Shown piece after piece: positions 6,748 through 10,711 of a stretch of 10,711 nt of DNA. Under the pieces are notes generated by a model, which did no database searches, was not told the origin of the DNA, and saw only the letters and a program-made list of their open reading frames with translations. A program made the position numbers and the translations under genes. The stretch comes from Nitrospirota bacterium. Its GTDB lineage: Bacteria; Nitrospirota; JACRHJ01. Position 1 is the first letter of the stretch. Each line of letters begins with the position of its first letter. The stretch spans positions 1-10,711 of the forward strand of contig DAHWTK010000054.1 in NCBI GenBank assembly GCA_027328825.1, in the 5' to 3' direction.

Positions 6748-7901
6748 TCCCGAAAGTATCAGTTGTCATGCCGGTGAAAGCGGCTGGAGCCGCTTCGGTC
6801 GGAGAAACGCTCGTTCCTGCGGTGAGAAGCGTCCTGATGCAGACTATGCGGGACTTCGAGCTTGTCATCGTGGACGACGGTGGCGGCTTATTACCCTCTC
6901 CCTCGAATGGGAGAGGGTGGCGCGTACCCGTTCCGACGGGTCGAACGCCGGGAGAGGGTTGGTCCGGAAACGGATACCTGCTGGACAGGCGCATTAAAAT
7001 CATTCACCTGCCCCCGACGGGCATTGTCGGCGCGCTTAATGCCGGAATCGCCGAAGCAAGGGCCCCCTATATCGCGCGGATGGACGCGGACGACGTATGC
7101 TCTCCCCGGCGGCTGGAATTGCAGCTTTCTTACATGGAAAAGAATCCCGACTGCGCCCTGCTCGGCTCGCTTGTCCGGACATTCCCCCGAAGGCGGCTTA
7201 AGGACGGGATGCTCCATTACGAGAGCTGGCTGAATTCCGCCGTTTCGGAGAAAGATATAAACCGGGACCTGTTTGTCGAGTCGCCGTTCGCGCACCCCTC
7301 GGTCATGTTCAGGCGGGACGATGCGCTTGCCCTTGGCGGATATCGCGACATGGGCTGGCCGGAGGACTACGACCTGTGGCTCCGTTTCGCCCGGAACGGA
7401 CTCAGAATGGCAAAGGTTCCAGAAACCCTGCTCTTCTGGCGGGACGGCGAGGGGCGGCTGTCCAGGAGGAGCGCGGTCTATTCGGCAGAAAAATTCCGCG
7501 AGGCAAAGGCCCATTTCCTGAAAGAGTGGCGGCTTAAGGGCATACGGGACGTGCAGGTCTGGGGCGCGGGCCGTGACGGCAAGACCTGGGGGAAGCTACT
7601 CATAAAGTCCGGCTTCAATGTGGTTCAGTTTATCGACATAGACAGAAAGAAGGTCGGTGGCCGCGCCTGCGGCTCAAGCCGAATGGGGCCGGCAGACCGT
7701 CCTGATACATCAACGGATACCGGATGCAGTCGGATCGAAGCGGCTCAAGCCGTCGGCATACCGGTCGTCTGGCCGGGCGATATAATAAAGGGAACGCCAA
7801 TCCTCTGCGCCGTGGGCGTAAAGGGGGCCAGGGAGCAGATACGTGATTACCTCCTGCTCGAAGGGTTCAGGGAGCCGGAGGAGTTCATTTTCCTGTCATA
7901 G
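6744..7901 (+). CDS. Family 2 glycosyltransferase with C-terminal Rossmann-like domain
   Basis: A cytoplasmic GT-A enzyme of 385 residues, expected to transfer a sugar from a nucleotide-sugar. The GT2 core is clear: PKVSVVMPV at the N-terminus, VIVDDG (41-46), the metal-binding MDADD (113-117), the FAHPSVMFRR strand (182-190), and the ED motif in PEDYDLW (206-212), whose acidic residue is the likely base. A second domain begins near 268 with VQVWGAGRDGKTWGKLL, a GxGxxG-type nucleotide-binding fold like that in sugar-modifying proteins. Compared with the usual GT2 pattern there are extra residues at 13-18, about 50-72 and about 309-337. All three coincide with palindromic DNA repeats. The second lies right after DDG, where DDGS/T plus a short helix is usual, so activity could be affected, although the frame stays open. 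The start overlaps the upstream stop by four bases. The acceptor is unknown. Confidence 0.9.
   Translation: MIPKVSVVMPVKAAGAASVGETLVPAVRSVLMQTMRDFELVIVDDGGGLLPSPSNGRGWRVPVPTGRTPGEGWSGNGYLLDRRIKIIHLPPTGIVGALNAGIAEARAPYIARMDADDVCSPRRLELQLSYMEKNPDCALLGSLVRTFPRRRLKDGMLHYESWLNSAVSEKDINRDLFVESPFAHPSVMFRRDDALALGGYRDMGWPEDYDLWLRFARNGLRMAKVPETLLFWRDGEGRLSRRSAVYSAEKFREAKAHFLKEWRLKGIRDVQVWGAGRDGKTWGKLLIKSGFNVVQFIDIDRKKVGGRACGSSRMGPADRPDTSTDTGCSRIEAAQAVGIPVVWPGDIIKGTPILCAVGVKGAREQIRDYLLLEGFREPEEFIFLS
6780..6793. repeat. Palindromic repeat, copy 2 (GCGGCTGGAGCCGC)
   Basis: Identical to the copy at 6709-6722 and exactly 71 nt from it. It encodes AAGAA (residues 13-17 of the glycosyltransferase), giving a longer than usual gap between VVMPV and the LxxAVRSV helix. 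Counting flanking bases, the arms AAGCGGCT/AGCCGCTT reach 8 bp. Confidence 0.7.
6893..6959. repeat. Composite palindromic element inside the glycosyltransferase gene
   Basis: Three parts lie in a row. ACCCTCTCCC (6893-6902) and GGGAGAGGGT (6909-6918) form a perfect 10-bp stem with a 6-nt loop. ACCCGT/ACGGGT (6926-6931 with 6936-6941) forms a perfect stem with a TCCG loop. GGGAGAGGGT then recurs at 6950-6959, each copy preceded by TCGAA a few bases upstream. This architecture resembles REP/MITE-like dispersed repeats, with CCCTCTCCC-type palindromes common in proteobacterial genomes (from memory). It is read through as residues about 50-72, rich in P, S, G and R. No transposase is present. Confidence 0.75.
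7669..7752. repeat. 84-nt segment bounded by GCGGCTCAAGCCG repeats, in-frame insertion candidate
   Basis: GCGGCTCAAGCCG occurs at 7669-7681 and again at 7740-7752; each copy contains a perfect CGGCT-CA-AGCCG hairpin. The enclosed DNA holds a further dyad: TGAT/ATCA within CCGT/ACGG (7697-7716). The segment is exactly 28 codons long. It separates KKVGGRA from GIPVVWPGD, two halves of a motif that are normally only a few residues apart in such Rossmann-like domains. The encoded stretch is rich in S, T, D, R and G and looks like foreign filler. Confidence 0.65.
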
Positions 7902-7933
7902 GTTAAACCAAAGCTGAATAAGTCATGTGGCAG

Positions 7934-7969
7934 CCGCGGCCCGGGACTGGCCTCCGGAAGACATTTTTT
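7934..7969 (+). terminator. Possible terminator after the glycosyltransferase operon
   Basis: A stem of CCG and GGCC (7934-7941, one bulged base) with GGCC and CGG (7949-7957, two bulged bases) around a 7-nt loop is followed six bases later by T6 (7964-7969). The bulges and the distance to the T tract make it a modest candidate, but it stands where the operon should end. Confidence 0.35.
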
Positions 7970-7989
7970 CATACCTGCGCGCCAATTTA

Positions 7990-8028
7990 ATCAAAAATAT
8001 TTGATAAACGAATAAAAATATGTATACT
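7990..8028 (+). promoter_or_regulatory. nrdG promoter with overlapping operator-like dyad
   Basis: TTGATA (8001-8006, 5 of 6 consensus), a 16-bp spacer and TATACT (8023-8028) predict a start at about 8035, immediately before ATG8036. A perfect dyad, ATCAAA-AATA-TTTGAT (7990-8005), covers most of the -35, the position expected for a repressor. Its arms are reversed relative to the FNR consensus (TTGAT-N4-ATCAA), and it does not match the NrdR box I know, so the regulator is unknown. Confidence 0.55.
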
Positions 8029-8035
8029 ACCGGAA

Positions 8036-8719
8036 ATGGGTGCCGAAACTTTGATAAAAGGCTTTATCGAGGCGTCGTTTCTCGACTGGCCAGGCAGGGT
8101 GGTCTCGGTTGTTTTCCTGCCGTCTTGCAACCTGCGCTGCCCTTATTGCCATAACGCCGGCCTTGTCCTAACCCCTGATAATTTCGAGGAAATCTCCATA
8201 GGCGGGATACTATCCGGGATAGAGGAAAACGCGGGTTTCATAGACGGTGTAGTTATAACCGGCGGGGAGCCGACCGTTTCCGGGGGCCTCCTTGAGCTGC
8301 TTGAGCGGTTCAGGCTGTCTGGCATACCGGTTAAGCTTGATACGAACGGCACAAGGCCGGAACTCCTTGGAAAAATACTGGAAAGCGGTCTCGTAGCGGC
8401 TGTGGCGATGGACATAAAGGCGCCGCTGACCAGCGAGGAATATTCGGTCGCGGCGGGGCGGGAGGTGGACGTAACTGCAATAAAAGAAAGCATAAAACTG
8501 CTCCTGAACGCGCGGGCGGAGGTGTTTTTTCGCACGACCGTCGTCCCCGTCCTGCACGACGAGGACGCTATAAGAAGAATAAAACGGGAAATACCGGGAC
8601 ACAGGCTGATTTTGCAGAACTTCCGCCCGGATGAGGCGCTCGACCCCCAGTACCGCAAGATGCTGGCTTTTAACGCGGAAGACTTTGAAAAATTAAAGAA
8701 AATCGCCCTTGAAAAGTAA
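8036..8719 (+). CDS. nrdG: Anaerobic ribonucleotide reductase activating protein (radical SAM)
   Basis: The 227-residue radical SAM activase is expected to install the glycyl radical on the class III ribonucleotide reductase NrdD, allowing dNTP synthesis without oxygen. The N-terminal GFIEASFLDWPG resembles the NrdG2-type subgroup (TIGR02495). The cluster motif is CNLRCPYC with C31, C35 and C38, followed by HN. The SAM-binding GGEP is at 76-79, and KLDTNGT and AMDIKAPL follow as later barrel strands. The length is typical of this subgroup. NrdD is not in the window, so the substrate is inferred from family resemblance; activases for other glycyl-radical enzymes (PflA type) are the main alternative. 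No ribosome site precedes ATG8036, and the promoter position suggests a leaderless message. The 3' end overlaps the anmK start by 11 bases. Confidence 0.85.
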   Translation: MGAETLIKGFIEASFLDWPGRVVSVVFLPSCNLRCPYCHNAGLVLTPDNFEEISIGGILSGIEENAGFIDGVVITGGEPTVSGGLLELLERFRLSGIPVKLDTNGTRPELLGKILESGLVAAVAMDIKAPLTSEEYSVAAGREVDVTAIKESIKLLLNARAEVFFRTTVVPVLHDEDAIRRIKREIPGHRLILQNFRPDEALDPQYRKMLAFNAEDFEKLKKIALEK

Positions 8720-9845
8720 AGTGGTCATCGGACTCATGTCCGGGACGTCTCACGACGGCGTGGACGCCGCGGTCGCCAGCATCAAGGGGACTGGCGCGGG
8801 CGCAAGGGTTGAATTACTAAGGCTTTCACGCTCGCCATACCCTGAGACGCTCCGGGAAAAAGTATCCGAGGCGTTCACGGGAAGCGCGCGTGATATTTGC
8901 GCGCTGAATTTCGAGCTTGGGGAATTTTTCGCAAGGGCCGCGCTGAAGGCCGCGCGCGAGGCGAGGCTGACGCCGCAACAGGTTGATTTAATCGGCTCGC
9001 ACGGCCAGACCATCTATCACATCCCGGCAGGCCCCTGGCGCGCAGGTTCCACGCTTCAGATTGGCGAGGGGGCGGTAATCGCCGCCCGGACGGGAGTTGT
9101 TACCGTTTCGGATTTCCGCCCGGCGGACATCGCCGCAGGCGGGCAGGGCGCGCCGCTCGTGCCGTATGCGGACTGGGCGCTTTTCCGAAAGAAAGGCAGG
9201 ACGCTTGCCGTCCAGAACATCGGCGGGATTGCAAATGTCACGGTTGTCACGGAGGCGCTGGAAGACGTAATCGGCTTCGATACCGGCCCAGGCTGCTCGT
9301 TGATAGACGAAACGGTTAAAATTATGAGCAGTGGGAAGCTTGCATATGATAAAGACGGCAAAATGGCATCGGGTGGGAAAATAATCCCGGATATGCTGAA
9401 GGAATTAATGTCAGACCCCTATTTCAGGGAGAAGCCGCCCAAGTCCACCGGGCGGGAATACTTCGGCCTTGAGATGGCAAAAGGCCTTTTGAAGAGATAC
9501 CGGCGCGAGGAAAAAGAGGATCTCCTGCATACACTTACGGCCTTTACCGCCGAAAGCATATTTATTGCATACAAAAAGTTCGTTTTCCCAAGGTATGACA
9601 TCGACAGAGTCCTCCTTGCCGGGGGCGGGGCGAAGAACAGGCTCCTTGTAAGGCTTCTTGGCGGGAAATTCCCATGTCCCGTGGGGCTTACGGACGACTT
9701 TGGCGTGCCTTCGCAGGCGCGGGAAGCTTTATGTTTCGCGGTGTTGGCGAACGAGACCATCTCCGGAGCGCCCTCCAACGTCCCCGGCGCGACGGGTGCG
9801 AAAAAGAGGGCTATCCTCGGCAAAATAAGCCTGCCGGGGAGATAG
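8709..9845 (+). CDS. anmK: Anhydro-N-acetylmuramic acid kinase
   Basis: AnmK opens and phosphorylates 1,6-anhydro-MurNAc with ATP, giving MurNAc-6-phosphate during cell-wall recycling in the cytoplasm. The 378 residues are normal for the family, and all signature blocks are present: IGLMSGTSHDGVDA (7-20), SHGQTIYHIP (97-106), DFRPADIAAGGQGAPLVP (135-152), NIGGIANVT (170-178), FDTGPG (190-195), LLAGGGAKN and FGVPSQAREALCFAVLA near the end. The FDTGPGN motif known from E. coli reads FDTGPGC here (C196). TTG8709 gives the usual MKSKVVIGLMSGTS start; GTG8721 is an alternative, and neither has a strong ribosome site. The overlap with nrdG suggests translational coupling. The downstream gene, 52 nt away, encodes NagZ, which supplies the AnmK substrate. 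Confidence 0.96.
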   Translation: MKSKVVIGLMSGTSHDGVDAAVASIKGTGAGARVELLRLSRSPYPETLREKVSEAFTGSARDICALNFELGEFFARAALKAAREARLTPQQVDLIGSHGQTIYHIPAGPWRAGSTLQIGEGAVIAARTGVVTVSDFRPADIAAGGQGAPLVPYADWALFRKKGRTLAVQNIGGIANVTVVTEALEDVIGFDTGPGCSLIDETVKIMSSGKLAYDKDGKMASGGKIIPDMLKELMSDPYFREKPPKSTGREYFGLEMAKGLLKRYRREEKEDLLHTLTAFTAESIFIAYKKFVFPRYDIDRVLLAGGGAKNRLLVRLLGGKFPCPVGLTDDFGVPSQAREALCFAVLANETISGAPSNVPGATGAKKRAILGKISLPGR

Positions 9846-9883
9846 CCGAGACCCCGGATAACGCACTATATATCTCAAAGAGC

Positions 9884-9889
9884 AAAAGG
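9884..9889 (+). promoter_or_regulatory. Ribosome binding site of nagZ
   Basis: AAAAGG, 8 nt before ATG9898, fixes the start of the last gene. The TATAAT lying between them is too close to the start codon to act as the -10 of this gene. Confidence 0.6.
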
Positions 9890-9897
9890 TATAATAA

Positions 9898-10711
9898 ATG
9901 AACCTCGACTTGAAAGGTCTTTCAGTTCAGAAGATGCTTCTCCAGCGCGTAATCCCGCGGCTGGAAGGCGGAAGGCTCGGCGAGAAGGATTATTTTAACG
10001 ACATCCTGAAGCTCGTCAAGGCCGGGGTAGGCGGTTTTATCCTCTTCGGCGGAGATTTCTGGGAGGTTCGGCAGACCCTGCCGAGGCTCCAGGCGAAGGC
10101 CGACATACCGCTTCTTTTCATGTCCGACATGGAAAAGGGCGCAGGCCAGCAGCTTAAAGACGCGACGGTCTTCCCCTGCCAAATGGCCGTCGCGGCGGCG
10201 ACGGACCTCGTCTCCGGCGAGGGACTGACGGTTCTTGCCGCGATGCTCGACGGCATGGCGTACGAAGCCCGCGCGGCTGGCGTGCAGGCAATCCTTACCC
10301 CCGTGCTCGACGTGAACTCCAACCCCTTAAACCCCATAATCAGCACCCGCGCCTTCTCCGACGAGCCTCAGGTGGTCTCCGGCCTGGGCGAGCGCTACGT
10401 AAAGGGGCTCCAGGGCTCTTCCGTCCCGGTAATGGCCTGCGGGAAGCATTTCCCCGGGCACGGGGACAGCCAGGTCGATTCGCATACCTCTCTTCCCGTG
10501 CTGGACAAGGGCAGGGAAAGCCTTGAAGAAGAAGACATGCTTCCTTTCCGCCGGGCGGTGATGGCCGGGGCCGAGATGATAATGATGGCTCACTTGAAGG
10601 CCGTCGAGATAGACCCCGCATACCCGGCCTCGCTGTCGCAAACCGTTATAAAACGGTATCTTAGGAACCGCGCAGGGTTCGATGGCCTTGTCCTGACGGA
10701 CGCACTGAACA
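9898..10711 (+). CDS. nagZ: Beta-N-acetylhexosaminidase, glycoside hydrolase family 3 (partial, 3' end outside window)
   Basis: An open frame of 271 codons continues past the window edge. It begins without a signal peptide, consistent with a cytoplasmic NagZ that removes GlcNAc from GlcNAc-anhydroMurNAc products. Family 3 marks are present: LTPVLDVNSNPLNPIIS (133-149), RAFSDEP, KHFPGHGD (183-190), the DSH loop (194-196) whose Asp-His pair is the acid/base dyad particular to NagZ-type enzymes, and FDGLVLTDAL (261-270) with D268 as the expected nucleophile. The usual SDDL at the nucleophile reads TDAL. Being next to anmK supports the recycling role. The N-terminal catalytic barrel is nearly complete; whether further domains follow cannot be seen. 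Confidence 0.9.
   Translation, partial: MNLDLKGLSVQKMLLQRVIPRLEGGRLGEKDYFNDILKLVKAGVGGFILFGGDFWEVRQTLPRLQAKADIPLLFMSDMEKGAGQQLKDATVFPCQMAVAAATDLVSGEGLTVLAAMLDGMAYEARAAGVQAILTPVLDVNSNPLNPIISTRAFSDEPQVVSGLGERYVKGLQGSSVPVMACGKHFPGHGDSQVDSHTSLPVLDKGRESLEEEDMLPFRRAVMAGAEMIMMAHLKAVEIDPAYPASLSQTVIKRYLRNRAGFDGLVLTDALN

Noticed and set aside
6891..7514. 207-codon open frame on the minus strand inside the glycosyltransferase gene
   Set aside because: Antisense to clear GT2 motifs (DADD, EDYDLW); no independent ribosome site or domain.
9890..9895. Perfect TATAAT just before nagZ
   Set aside because: Only two bases separate it from ATG9898, so transcription would begin inside the gene; it more likely forms the spacer after the AAAAGG ribosome site.

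Overview
The window reads as chromosomal DNA of a free-living, probably anaerobic Gram-negative-type bacterium with fairly high GC in genes and AT-rich gaps. The pointers are an activase of the oxygen-sensitive class III ribonucleotide reductase, a cytoplasmic peptidoglycan-recycling pair (AnmK, NagZ) and a SPASM-domain protein of a kind I associate with Geobacter-like Desulfobacterota and Nitrospirota. The phylum assignment is an inference of low certainty. There is no phage, insertion sequence, CRISPR array, tRNA or rRNA gene.

Layout. (1) 43-2286 (+): ftsK, a DNA translocase, complete. (2) 2287-2615: a gap with a weak AT-only terminator, a sigma70-type promoter and a GC-rich structured leader of about 180 nt. 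It precedes 2616-2813 (+), a CspA-family cold-shock protein closed by a strong terminator that also serves the gene converging from the right. (3) 2909-4297 (-): an orphan membrane PAS histidine kinase. (4) 4298-4414: an AT-rich divergent promoter region. (5) 4415-7901 (+): a tight four-gene operon of a SPASM protein lacking the radical-SAM cysteines, a DUF3024-like protein, a UPF0104/LPG-synthase-TM-type membrane protein and a family 2 glycosyltransferase. (6) 8036 to the window end (+): nrdG, anmK and nagZ, the last cut off by the window edge.

How the genes fit together. NagZ and AnmK are consecutive steps in recycling anhydro-muropeptide sugars. In operon 5, the membrane protein and the glycosyltransferase suggest work on an envelope lipid or glycan, but the roles of the SPASM and DUF3024 proteins are unknown.

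The most unusual features are: the SPASM protein with all seven auxiliary-cluster cysteines but no CxxxCxxC motif; several short palindromic repeats in the glycosyltransferase gene and at its junction with the preceding gene, two of which look like in-frame insertions into the protein; three promoters placed so close to start codons that leaderless or nearly leaderless mRNAs are expected; and the structured cold-shock leader.
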